From assembly GCF_048544455.1 (NCBI RefSeq), contig NC_133538.1:21190469-21254468 (forward strand): DNA of 64,000 nt. Reading direction: 5' to 3'. The notes under the pieces are model-generated. The model was not told the origin of the DNA, ran no database searches, and saw only the letters and a program-made list of their open reading frames with translations. The position numbers and the translations under genes are program-made. Positions 1 to 10,173 of this stretch are shown here, piece by piece; position 1 is the stretch's first letter; each line of letters starts with the position of its first letter. This DNA is from Silene latifolia (taxonomy: Eukaryota; Streptophyta; Magnoliopsida; Caryophyllales; Caryophyllaceae).

Positions 1-335
1 CAAAACGGAAGTAACCTAGAAAACTCGCACGGTGCGAAAAATGGGAGCAGGAAACTCGCATCGTGCGAGTTAGTTGCTGATCTCTGTCTTAAATTCGTTC
101 CTTGCTTTGATATTTGAAAGGCTTCCTCATGATGTCTTTGGTGCTTGATCTTGGCCTTCCTTTGATACTTTATTTGCTCCAATTTACCTTCAATTCTTCA
201 TTGATGCTTCTTTGTTGCAAGTAGTAACATTTGGTATTTGGATTAAAAGCATTGAAAATGCCCAAAACCCTTTGAAAAATGCTACTAAAAGAGCTCCAAA
301 TGCATTAGAATGTAGGTAGAAAAGGGAGCTCATCA
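1..335 (-). repeat. Athila 3' LTR, partial
   Basis: This stretch is homologous to 37681-38015 and ends at the LTR terminus CTCATCA (TGATGAG on the element strand). The window begins inside it. It carries the paired palindromes TCGCACGGTGCGA-like (about 26-40) and CTCGCATCGTGCGAG (about 54-69) that recur elsewhere in this element. Beyond 335 the sequence becomes internal; the purine tract on the element strand just before TGATGAG (rich in GGGGTG, about 336-350) is the likely polypurine tract. Confidence 0.9.
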
Positions 336-1506
336 AACACCCCACATGTAGCGTTTTGCTCATCCTGATTAAACTAAAGTATAGCTAATCACCGCTAGGC
401 TAAAAAGACGCATGGGCATGCTCCCAATTTTCCTTACTTCTCTCAAACTCCCTTCTTATATCATCCCTCTTCTAAAACACATGGTCACCTTCCATCAAAC
501 CTCCAACATAGAGAGTACGTGACCCATAATCCTCCAAAGCTTGTCTCTCTTCCCTCACTCGCCATGCTTATATCATCCCTCTTCTAAAATGATCCTAGTC
601 CACCAATCATTCACCGTCAATTCATCACAACCATTTATCATACTCCTTATTTCTCCCCCTTATCACTCCAATACAATACACACAAGGTTACCTAAGCCTT
701 ACAACATCTCCTAACACACAAAGTAGGCAACCCCAACAACCTCTATCATTTCTAAGCAATCTCCACTCTTCTTTATACTCCAACTAATCACAACCATAAG
801 AACCTCCAACAACACATCTACTCATTTCACCATTCACCATGTGCGCCAAGCTAATCAAGATATTGGCTTCAAACACCCCCCACTTAGACTTGGCACACTT
901 CTAACTTACCCTTCCGACTTTCTAGAGCTCCACCACTTATGTCACCACCGCCAAAAGGAAGTATTCATGTATGTAACATGATTTCAAGGCTTCAAAGAGT
1001 CAACAAAGTTTTTCAATTTTTCCTAATTCTCTCATTTTGCCTAAACTGCCCTTTCGGGTTTTCGGTTTAGCTCTTTTCCTCACCTCTACTCTCGTGGCTC
1101 GCACACTTTTTTTTCATTTTGCCCGGAGTGCCCTTTCGGGTTTTCACTCCGGCCTCGGCCACTTTCCCACTTTTGCCTAGGATGCCCTTTCGGGGTTTTC
1201 ATCCTAGCCGGGTTTTTCTTCTTCTTTTTCTTCTTCTTCTTCTTTTTTTTTAATATGAAATAGGATGCATGAAAATGAATATATTACAATATATTATATG
1301 ATGTTACCAACTCATGTCTACCCCACACTTTAATTTTTACTTTGTCCCCAACGTGTGAGGTGAACACCCATAACCACTCAAGAGTGTGAGCTTGAGGCAC
1401 CTCCACTTTTCGGAGGTCCTCCCCTTCTTCTTGATTCTCTTTTTCTTATAAACCTTGCCCTTTCGGCACTTGTTTCATTCATTCAGTTCTCATCATAACC
1501 TTGATA
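336..1506 (-). other. Athila 3' untranslated region
   Basis: This is non-coding sequence between the 3' ORF and the 3' LTR on the element strand. It is pyrimidine-rich on the plus strand, with a TTC/TTCTT tract at 1215-1250. It contains an array of short hairpins (separate entry) and two further inverted repeats: CTCAAG/CTTGAG arms at 1377-1396, and an ACCTCC/GGAGGT stem at 1399-1417 that extends through GAGG/CCTC to 1394-1421. I see no coding signal. Confidence 0.6.
1041..1207. repeat. Three-unit hairpin array, constant loop, different arms
   Basis: Three units on the plus strand each read TTTTGC, an 8-bp arm, CCCTTTCGGG (CCCTTTCGGGG in unit 3), TTTT, then the complementary arm. The arms are CTAAACTG/CGGTTTAG (1041-1070), CCGGAGTG/CACTCCGG (1123-1152) and CTAGGATG/CATCCTAG (1177-1207). 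Units 2 and 3 pair perfectly. Unit 1 has one G-U wobble on the plus strand (a C-A mismatch on the minus strand). On the element's transcript strand the loop holds an inner CCC-GAAA-GGG stem capped by a GNRA-type tetraloop, next to an AAAA bulge. Core and flank are kept while the arms change on both sides, which points to a conserved structure rather than conserved sequence. Confidence 0.8.
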
Positions 1507-2930
1507 TTAGGTGGGGAAATTCCGCATGTGTTGGGCATTCATCGCCGCTACCATGTCAAAAGTTCCGTTTTGGACATAACGCACTTCTTCCATGTCTTCT
1601 TGGTAGTGGTGGTAGTGGTTTTCATTGATTCCCCACCGGGCATTCTCCGTGAGTTGGAATTGGGAGAAGTTGGACTCGAGGGTTTTCACCGGTTAGTGAC
1701 ATCCGATTGCCAAGAGTGGAAAGCCTTGTAATTGAATTGAGGGGCCATGAAAGGTTGTTGATGTTGTGTTTGTGACATGGGTGGTGGGGTGAAGTGAGTT
1801 CATCAAGAGCAACATTTGGCATAGGCTCATTATAAGGGGCATCACCATGTGGCAAGTCATCATAGGTTAGAGCCCCTCCTAAATGCGGTTGCTCTTCACC
1901 ACCCGCTCCGTCATTCCCGGGTTCAACTACGTGGGCTCTATCAACCCACAAGTCCACAAACTCATCGTCGGGCGGCATGTAAAAATCTTGGGCACTTCCC
2001 TAACCTAACGATGAGGTGAGGGGATGGGGTAAATACATGTAATGTTGTGGATTTCAGCCACCCATACACCAAATCACCAAGGGGGCGGTCTTGTTCACAA
2101 CCTCAAGCATATTCGCTTGCCACAAATACTTGTAGTCCATAAGACAATCTCCATCAAGTGTCCAAGCATTATCCGGAAATGGTACACCCGTCTTGGCCAC
2201 AATTTTCTCAATCATTCCCCCAATAAAAATTGTGCCCTTAGGTTCTTTTTGCGACGCAAGACACCCTTTTACAAACAACTCCACCCAATCCGGAATTCCT
2301 TTCCCTCCGGGGTCATAGACCAAAGACATTGCAATTTTAGGTAGTTCATTTTTGTGGGCTCGGTCATGACCAAATAATTGGTGTTTATGTGCCGACTCAC
2401 AATCCTTAGAATGGGGTGGGGAAGGTTTGTATCCTTTGAGTTCCCGTGTCTTACATCCCCCCGTGATGTTGTTCCAAAACTCACTCATTTTTGCCTTGTT
2501 AAGAGGTTCATGCTCGGGTGCTTTTGTGATGTGAAGGGCCTCCCTCACTTGGTCATAGGTTAAGGTGTTGACGAGTCTACATGCTCGGAATTTGATTCCC
2601 GGAATTTTGTCCCTCCCTACTTTTACTTTCTCTAGGGAGGAGAGGAATTCAAAGGTTATGCTTTTCCGGGTTGATGCGGATTTACCAATAGAGGACTCTA
2701 AACCAACTTTCTCAAGAAGCATTCAGGTCATTGGAAGCATTCCCAACTCTATAAGAACATTCTCATCAAAAAACTTGGTCACCACTACGGATGACCAAGC
2801 CTCAATTTTTTTCCAATTTTGTAAGGCTTTGTCACGGAGTCCCTCCTTCCCCGAGTACTCGTGATCATCGAAAGCCGAGACCCCTTTGGTCACTTGTGAG
2901 GAGGAAGCCTCGGATGCTTTACCCTTTCAC
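1507..2930 (-). pseudogene. Athila 3' ORF (env-like / Athila ORF family), decayed
   Basis: The minus strand encodes a long protein-like stretch in several frames. The main block (2722-2054, 222 codons) includes LVNTLTYDQVREALHI and IGGMIEKIVAKTGVPFP. It is preceded in frame, across a TGA, by residues reaching to about 2925, and followed after further breaks by acidic and then Gln/His-rich blocks (1978-1622, 1689-1507). Its position downstream of integrase and before the 3' LTR matches the extra 3' ORF of Athila elements, often called env-like. I see no clear signal peptide or membrane helix in the readable parts, so a true envelope function is not supported. It is a pseudogene with at least two internal stops or frame changes. 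Confidence 0.6.
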
Positions 2931-3959
2931 ATGTTACACCAATTTTTTAGAAAAAACACAAGTGTTGGGCAAAAAATTTGGCTGAGCAAAGTGAACAAAC
3001 ACCTAGTATGCACTACTTAGAGGAGTGTGCTAACTAGTTGTTTATTGAATGAAATTCACCTCACAAGTCTACAAATTGGTTCGGGGCTACAAACAACAAC
3101 AATTTAACAATAAATTTCGACTTTTATTTAGTAAATTTCGAAATTTGTTAACTTTGAATGGACAAGAATAAGAATAAGGTGTATACCTCCCTTTTGATTC
3201 TTGTAAGTGTTGTTGGATGGTGAATAGAACAGAAGAATGCGCTAAATAGATCCCTTACTCCAATTGAAATCCAGAATCTTCACAACATGAATCAAAATGA
3301 AACCCTAGGTTGATTTTTGGCGACTGAAATGGCACGATTGCTGCAATTTTTCGCCCAAAGTTGATGTTGGGTGATGAAAGTTGATGAATCTTTGAAGTTG
3401 AATGCTTGAAATTGATGATTTGGGATGGATTTGAAGGGTGATTTTGAGTGGTTTAGGGTTTAGGATGAAGATAGAGGTTGAAGGTTGTAAGATTGGGGAA
3501 GAACAATGAAGAACTTGCGCGGTTTTCGCCTGAAATTGCCTTACTCAGTGTTTTTCGCACGGTGCGAAATATTGGGTCTAAAAACTCGCACCGTGCGAGT
3601 TAACTGCTGGATTCATGTCTTTTGTTCTTTAATTCTTCCATACATAGCCAATTTTTACACATTTTTCTTCCTTCCTTTCTTCACATATGCCCTTGAGTTG
3701 ATATTCTATACACTAGCTAACACACACACTAAACATTCTAACATGCCAAAAACGATATTGTTAATGAAATTGCAAGTGAATTAAATTATAATGCAATAAC
3801 TAATTGATGCAATTAATTTAAAGGTGCAAAAATGCAATAAAAAGCAATAAAATGCGAAAATTAAATATGCAAGGGAAGAAATATTTACAAACTTTTGCCG
3901 TTTATTTAACGTCGATGGCTCGACAAAGTCGCATTCTCATTAATCTTCATAAATGGGAT
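2931..3959 (-). other. Athila spacer between integrase and 3' ORF
   Basis: No coding sequence is convincing here. At 3548-3602 there is a second copy of the paired-palindrome module (TTCGCACGGTGCGAA followed about 20 nt later by CTCGCACCGTGCGAG), the same module as in the LTR. Around this are AT-rich low-complexity stretches (3610-3860). Confidence 0.5.
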
Positions 3960-4936
3960 CAACAAGGTGTAGTGTTTTCACTTTACCTACTTCAATTTCT
4001 TCATGATAGTGCTAAAGCCTTTGACCATTCACTTTCAAAATTTTCCCGAATTTTAAACACTTGATCTCGATTGCTCCATATGGAAAGACGCGCACCACCT
4101 CATATGGCCCCATCCATCAAGACCAATTTTCCCGAGAAAAGTCTAAGCCGATTTTGAAAGAGTAAGAATTTCTCTCCAACTTGAAACACTCTATTTGCAA
4201 TCATATTGTCATGCCATGCTCTTTTTTTTGCCTTGTAAATCGAAGCACTCTCATAAGCATCATTTCGTATTTCTTCTAATTCTTGGAGTTGGAGTTTCCT
4301 ATGAAGCCCCGCTTCACTCATTTGCAAGTTGAATGATTTAACCGCCCAATAAGCCCTATGCTCAAGCTCCACGGATAAGTGACACGGTTTTCCAAAAAGT
4401 AGGCGGTAAGGTGACATCCCGATTGGTGTTTTGTAGGCCGTGTGGTATGCCCACAAAGCATCATCCAATCTCAAACTCCAATCCTTGCGATGGGGATTCA
4501 CCGTCTTCTCAAGGATAGCCTTGATATCCCTATTAGAAACCTCGGCTTGGCCGTTGGTTTGAGGGTGATAGGCCGTAGATACCTTATGAATTACCCCATA
4601 CATTTTGAGTAGAGCGCCAATGGCTTTGTTGCAAAAGTGAGTTCCACAGTCGCTTATCAAAGCTTTAGGAAAACCAAATCGAGAGAAGATGTTGGTTTTG
4701 ATGAACTCTCCAACCACCTTTGTATCATCGGTCTTGGTGGCCTTAGCCTCCACCCATTTGTAGACATAGTCCATCGCCAAAAGGATGTAGATGTAACCAC
4801 AAGATGCGCGGAATGGTCCCATAAAATCAATGCCCCACACATCGAATATTTCACAATAGATCATTGGAGTTTGTGGCATTTCTCCTCTTCTTGAAATGTT
4901 TCCAACTCTTTGGCATCTATCACAAGCCTTCACTAT
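3960..4936 (-). pseudogene. Athila integrase, zinc-finger end to C-terminus
   Basis: The minus strand starts at 4936, exactly where the Copia LTR begins, with [11 protein letters not shown], the CC half of the HHCC zinc finger. The HH half is at about 30367-30470 across the insertion. The catalytic triad residues are visible: D in [10 protein letters not shown] in SDCGTHF and E in [12 protein letters not shown]. The chromodomain-free C-terminal part follows. Near 4130 the frame breaks and the expected motif around [12 protein letters not shown] continues in another frame to about 3960. The upstream Met at 4972 lies inside the Copia LTR and is not a real start. Family and lineage are clear; the gene is non-functional. 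Confidence 0.9.
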
Positions 4937-5658
4937 TGTTGGGAAATGTGTCATCAACAATAGTGCGATCACATGATTTAAATATTATTATTAAATCTCA
5001 TATAAAGAATACGTAAGGGATGATTCATTATATTGTCAACTGATCAACATAAATCGGTAACGATTGGCTTGCTAGAGTTTGACGTTACTGTCGTGGGACG
5101 GTGGTGGTCAGTTGATCCCTTAAGGTCACACCTAAAGGATGATGCCCTTATCCGTAAAGCTGATTGATTGTATGACGATACAAGTTAATCAATTCCTTAA
5201 AATTGAACAATTCAATTTGTGAGAGAGAATATTGATATCTTATTGTAATGGGATTAAATAAGATTTATTTTAGTAATAAAATGCTTTATTACTAAAATTG
5301 TTTATTGTTTGAGAAACAATAAAGATAAGAATGAATGGTTGATTATAATTACAAGATATTGTGAATTATAATTACATGACCCATTTTGTTTATGTGATCA
5401 ACTATCACTAGTCAATTTATTGGATGTAATTTAATTAATTCATGAAATGATATTTATGTGATAAATATGCATTAAATTAATTAATAACATGTAATATATT
5501 ACATGAGACATATTGTGTGACAAATGACAAATTGACAAAATAAAATGGTAGTCCATATTATGGAGGATGGACCGAATGGAGGGAGTTGTGATGGTGTAAG
5601 ATTGATTTATTTTATGATAAATAATCATAGGCCTTACTTTTGTAGCCTTACACATATC
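4937..5658 (+). repeat. Copia 5' LTR, first part
   Basis: This matches 29056-29777 of the 3' LTR. It stops at ATATC (5654-5658), the target site duplicated when the Tat element landed; the LTR resumes at 22351. It is very AT-rich and no ORF in it is credible. Confidence 0.93.
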
Positions 5659-5814
5659 TGTAGATACCCGTATCCGTCGATATTGGAATTTATAGAGAAC
5701 CCGACAAACACCCGATGATGATAGGACACATGTATTCTTTAGTTGTCATTGTCATTATTTGGGTTCGTTTTACGATGTAGAATGGGCGTCGTCGATGAAG
5801 TATTTTATTAATTT

Positions 5815-6060
5815 AAATGATATTTAAATTAATGTTTTTTTAGTGAGTTCATTTTATTATTTTAAATGATATTTAAATTAATGTTTTTTTAGTGAGTTCA
5901 TTTTGTTATTTTAAATGATATTTAAATTAATGTTTTTTTAGTGAGTTCATTTTATTATTTTAAATGATATTTAAATTAATGTTTTTTTAGTGAGTTCATT
6001 TTATTAATTTAAATGATATTTAAATTATGGTTTTTTTAGGTGAATTCAATTTATCTTATT
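5815..6060. repeat. 49-bp tandem repeat, five copies
   Basis: Each unit includes AATGATATTTAAATTAATG followed by TTTTTTTAGTGAGTTCATTT. The last copy is diverged. The same array is at about 19100-19345 in the 3' LTR. Confidence 0.85.
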
Positions 6061-6637
6061 TTATTTTGAATTTATTTTCCCAAGTTTATTTTATTGAAAA
6101 TAAAATAAATATTTGATTTGAAAAATCATTTTATGAATATATTTGATTTGAAAAGTCATTTATTTTAATGGGTTAATTGATTTGAAAAATCGATTTTAAA
6201 AGCGAAGGAAACTCGTTTTTACACTTGTTCTTGAGCTCGTTTTTTAGCTCGGTTTTTGAGCCCGTTTCCTTTACGAATTGGCACGAATCTCGAGTACACT
6301 AACCCACCTAAGCCTCTACCCATCCACCCTTGTTCGAACCCCCCAAACCATGGCCCAAATTCCATCCCAAACACCTCCCCAAACAGCCCGCAACAAACGA
6401 GCAGCCCCCCCTGTTTTGGCAGCTCAATCTCGAGCCCAAAACCCGCTCCAAACACTACCAAGACCCGTGCCCATTAACCCTAACCCATACCCTAGTATCC
6501 TACCCATATTATCCTAGCTTAATCACCAAGAAAACCCCCAAAACGAACCCTAGAAACCCCCCCAAAAGCTGCTGGACAGCAGCTATGTTCAGCAAGCCCG
6601 ATTGCCCCTCCCTCTCTTTTAACCTATTTTAACTCCT

Positions 6638-6645
6638 TATAAATA
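6638..6645 (+). promoter_or_regulatory. TATA box of the Tat LTR
   Basis: TATAAATA lies in a C-rich context and is followed by a CT/CA-rich stretch of the kind found at plant transcription starts. A perfect hairpin AGCTGCTG-GA-CAGCAGCT lies 54 bp upstream. The equivalent in the 3' LTR is 19924-19931. Start-site use is inferred. Confidence 0.55.
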
Positions 6646-9048
6646 CCACCCCTTCACCATACATTCATTCCTCTAAGTTCTCCACACATCCAAGCATCAC
6701 ATACAAGCTTTAAACCTCAGAAACAAACCCTAAACATCCTTCAAAAACCCTAAACAAAACCGACACACAAACTGAAACTGTTTGTGTGTCCTCTTCGAAA
6801 ACCCATTCGTTCCTCCATCAAACCTCCATAAAAATTCGAGTTTCTTGTTCCTAATTAACCACATAACATCCATCTACACATTAGACAAAGATTTACGAGC
6901 CAAATTGCCCTTGAGAGTACACGAGATCCCTCGAAAAACAGAGTGAAATAACACTCTGTTTTCGCGGTTTCTTCTTGTCTGTCCAGTTCTGTTTGTGCTC
7001 GTTTTTCGTGCCCAATAACCCAAAACGAGCAGGGGTTGCTTTAAGATCCTTGTTCTCCTCTCTTTCTAGTTTCCAAAACATCTTTCGGATCGAATTTTCG
7101 TCGTGAAACGAGGGAGATATCACTGTTTTAAAATCGCTGTCCAGAAACTTTCCAAAACGCGTGTTTGCTTTATTCTTCGTCGACGACGGCCTCTCGAGAT
7201 AAAATCTACCATCGATTACGACCCATGACGGTGTCAACGATACATGTAGGTTGAGGGTGCATCAAATCCCCTTTTCTCTCCTTTTTTATTTCGTTTTTTT
7301 ATGCCTTTTTTTATAGTTTGTTTTTTGTTTGTTTTCGTTTTGTTTATCGTTTGTTTTAATTAACTATGAAAGTATGAGTTAAAGTACCACCACGAACACC
7401 CGCGTTGACTTGAGATGGGAAAAGAAACCGCTACTTCTGTCGGTCGTACACCCCCGTCTCATTTACATATCCTCGTGTTCAAGGTAGGGCATAAATAAAA
7501 CAATTGTCTAACTTCGTTCTTCGCTTTCGACCCCCTTTTGTTTCGGCCAAATCGACATACCCTAGGACCCGTTGTATGTTAGTCTAACCTCTGATTGTTA
7601 ACCTATGACGTATTTAGATGACATTAATTTAATTTAATTTAATAACCTAATTAGACACGATAGGTGGCTTCGACGTAAGTTATAAAATCAATCGACGATT
7701 CTGTAAATTATTGAATGCATCTCTCTCTTTCACCTAATTTCTCGCTAGTATAAGAGTGCGTGATTAGCACCTTCTTATTGACACTCGATGAGTTAAATTA
7801 ATTAGCGAATTTGACCCTTTAGGCCGTGTAGGATGCACCCTTGCGCGACAATCAATCAACATCGTTTCTAACTCGTTTTCTAACTTGTTTCCTATCCCTT
7901 TTCGCAATCATTCGATCTAATCAATGAATCTAACTTAGGAACTAGGTTGGCTTTGTCTTGGCCGTGAGGGTGGCCGTTGGTTTGGGCCGTGGGGTGGCCG
8001 TTTTCTTTTCCTTTCTCGTTTTGTTTTTATACCGTTTGTTTTCTCGTTGTTTCGTTGTTTGTAATTTATCGTTGGTTTATCGAGTTGTAATCTTTCAAGT
8101 TAGCTTTCTTTTATTGAGTCAAAACCTTTTCAAAAACCTTGGTCTTGTTTGGTTAGACGGTTGTTCCCCAATGCTTGTAGGAGCGTAGTAAACCGCGTGT
8201 TGTCTAAAGCAACATGGCCCGGTTTATGCTAATGCATGCTTTGGTGCGTAGCCCTATGTCTAATTCGATGAGATTAAGCGCGAGCACGCATTACGAGGAG
8301 TGACCCAAGGACCGTGGGTCATGTGAGCCGTGGGCCACCCTCATGTGCACGGTTTTCAAGGCCCAATGACCGTGTGTTTTGTGTCGTGTTTTGAGTTGTA
8401 TGTAGCAATTGTAATTAGATCGAGTTGTAATTTATTTATCGTTGTGTCGGCATGAAATGCCTGGTTTGTAATAGGTAGATCCCAACGGCTCCCCCATTCC
8501 CCCTTAAGCCTTGTTTGTTTGCTTTGAATGTTGCTAGATTAATCAACCCACATGCTAAATTACAACTTTGACAAAGTTAGTTTAGTTGCATCTAAAACGA
8601 CATAGAAATTGTTGTCACATGATGGGGTTAAAACAACGTTTGCATATCATACATCGTACGTAGCTATGACCTTGTTTGAAATCCGACACTTGACTTAGTA
8701 GAGGCCGTTATCGACGGGCGGGGTTGGGTGTCCTTGTGGGCTTCCCAACACGTACCCTCACCCCTTACTCAAGATCTATGGTTTGTGGATCCGTCTAAAT
8801 ACCATTGGATTACGAGAGTCATTCAAATCGAGTGATATAGGGTACAAGTCTTTATCTTTAATCACTCGTAGTCGATGGGCTTTATGCTTTTCGATGAAAG
8901 GTGTAAAGTTGACTTGAACGGTTCCAAGTTCCCAAAAAACTTGGTGGCGACTCTAATATGTCTTAATTCGATTCGAAAGAACCTCGAGTCGATTATGCCT
9001 AGTGTGGATCCCGCGGGCCGCAGCTTCCCGAGGGCCTTGTCCACGATT

Positions 9049-9063
9049 TGGCGACTCACTGGG
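9049..9063 (+). other. Tat primer binding site
   Basis: TGGCGACTCACTGGG begins 4 nt after the 5' LTR. Tat/Ogre elements are known to use a tRNA-Arg-type primer site of similar sequence. This copy seems to lack one C compared with the form I would expect, which could weaken priming. Confidence 0.65.
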
Positions 9064-10173
9064 AAAAGAGGACTAGTTACACTTTGTTTCTAGGGTCTTT
9101 TCCTCCGAGGTGAAACTTGAAAAGAAAGTGTTGGAAAGTAAAACATTACTCATAGTGCTACGATTCATGCATAAACCCTTAAGGACTTGCCCGGGCCGTC
9201 CCAGCGTTTCTTCGTGATGCGTGGGGGGCGACGTCCCACTATGCCAGGAAGCTGCACATTGCTCGCTTCCACTTCGCCTCGCGTGGTTCTTGATGGTGGG
9301 GACGATCTTCTAGGTACTTTACCTTAAGACACCTCGCTCTATTAGACCGCAAAAGGATGGAGGGCATAGACCTTCTTATAGAAGACTTGCCGAGACTTAG
9401 AGATGTCTAGGAGCATACATCCTTATAACATGAGAATGACAATGTGCAATGTGTTTTCCCGAGTACTTTTTTTCGAAAATTCCAGGTCCTTTTCAAAACC
9501 GAACTTTTGAACAACTTACTTTCAAACCTAGCATGATTTTCAAAACGCGGAATGCTGCCCAAATAGGACTAGAATTTCGGCCCAAAACAAGCTTTTATAG
9601 CCGGCATGCTGCCCATTTCAAATCTCTTTTTTTTCAAATCGATCATTCGTTTTTGAAAATCAATCCAAAATGTTTCTCGAACCTCAACCAAGCATGAAAT
9701 GCGTCGAGTCGTGTCCGGGTCATGGCCGTGTTAGGCCGGGCATGTTTCGTTCTAAGAGTCTAGAACACGACCTTGTTGGGTCACCCAAACTCACCTCTTG
9801 GGCTTTGAGTCATGTTGGTCGACCTTTTGGTCTAGAATAGTCCATAAAAAAAAAAAAAAAACGTCCAAGCTAGGCCTTATGGACGTTTCACTCGAACCCT
9901 GGGCTATGTTAGCCCAATCACGGGTTTAGTCACACCAAGTCCAGTTTAGAATCGAGTTATGACAGTTTGAGTCATGTCGTTTTGTCGAGTCTAAAATGAA
10001 CCGATGTCTAAATCAAACCGTGAGTTGAACCTTTGGTTAGTCAATCTCAAGTCGAGTCTTTGTTCAAGTCAAGTTGGGGTCGTGTCCTTAAGTGTGCAGG
10101 GGCTCTTACTTTAAATATTGACTCAGTACGGGGTTTTCTTGTAGAAAGGCCGCCCAAAACCCGACGTCAAGCA
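9064..10173 (+). other. Tat leader between PBS and gag
   Basis: This is 5' untranslated sequence of the element. It includes a poly-A run (9846-9861) and repeated short phrases around CATGTTGGTCGACC/GTCGAGT. I see no conserved coding domain. Confidence 0.55.

Larger units (their letters stand above)
5659..9045 (+). repeat. Tat element 5' LTR
   Basis: This is a near-identical copy of 18944-22345. It contains five copies of a 49-bp AT-rich repeat (about 5815-6060), a perfect 8-bp hairpin AGCTGCTG/CAGCAGCT (6567-6584), a TATA box, and a long stretch without credible genes. The LTR ends ACG rather than ACA, a likely single substitution. ORFs read in this LTR have identical twins at +13.3 kb in the other LTR and are not genes. 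Confidence 0.95.

Noticed and set aside
4937..4972. Met start upstream of the Athila integrase segment
   Set aside because: These codons are the reverse complement of the Copia LTR end; the integrase reading really begins at the insertion junction at 4936.
6219..7237. Several ORFs of 70-115 codons on both strands
   Set aside because: They lie in the Tat LTR, have twins in the other LTR, show no domain, and overlap each other in several frames.
7958..8188. 76-codon hydrophobic ORF (also 21260-21490)
   Set aside because: It falls within LTR sequence. The twin copy only reflects LTR identity; there is no homology signal.
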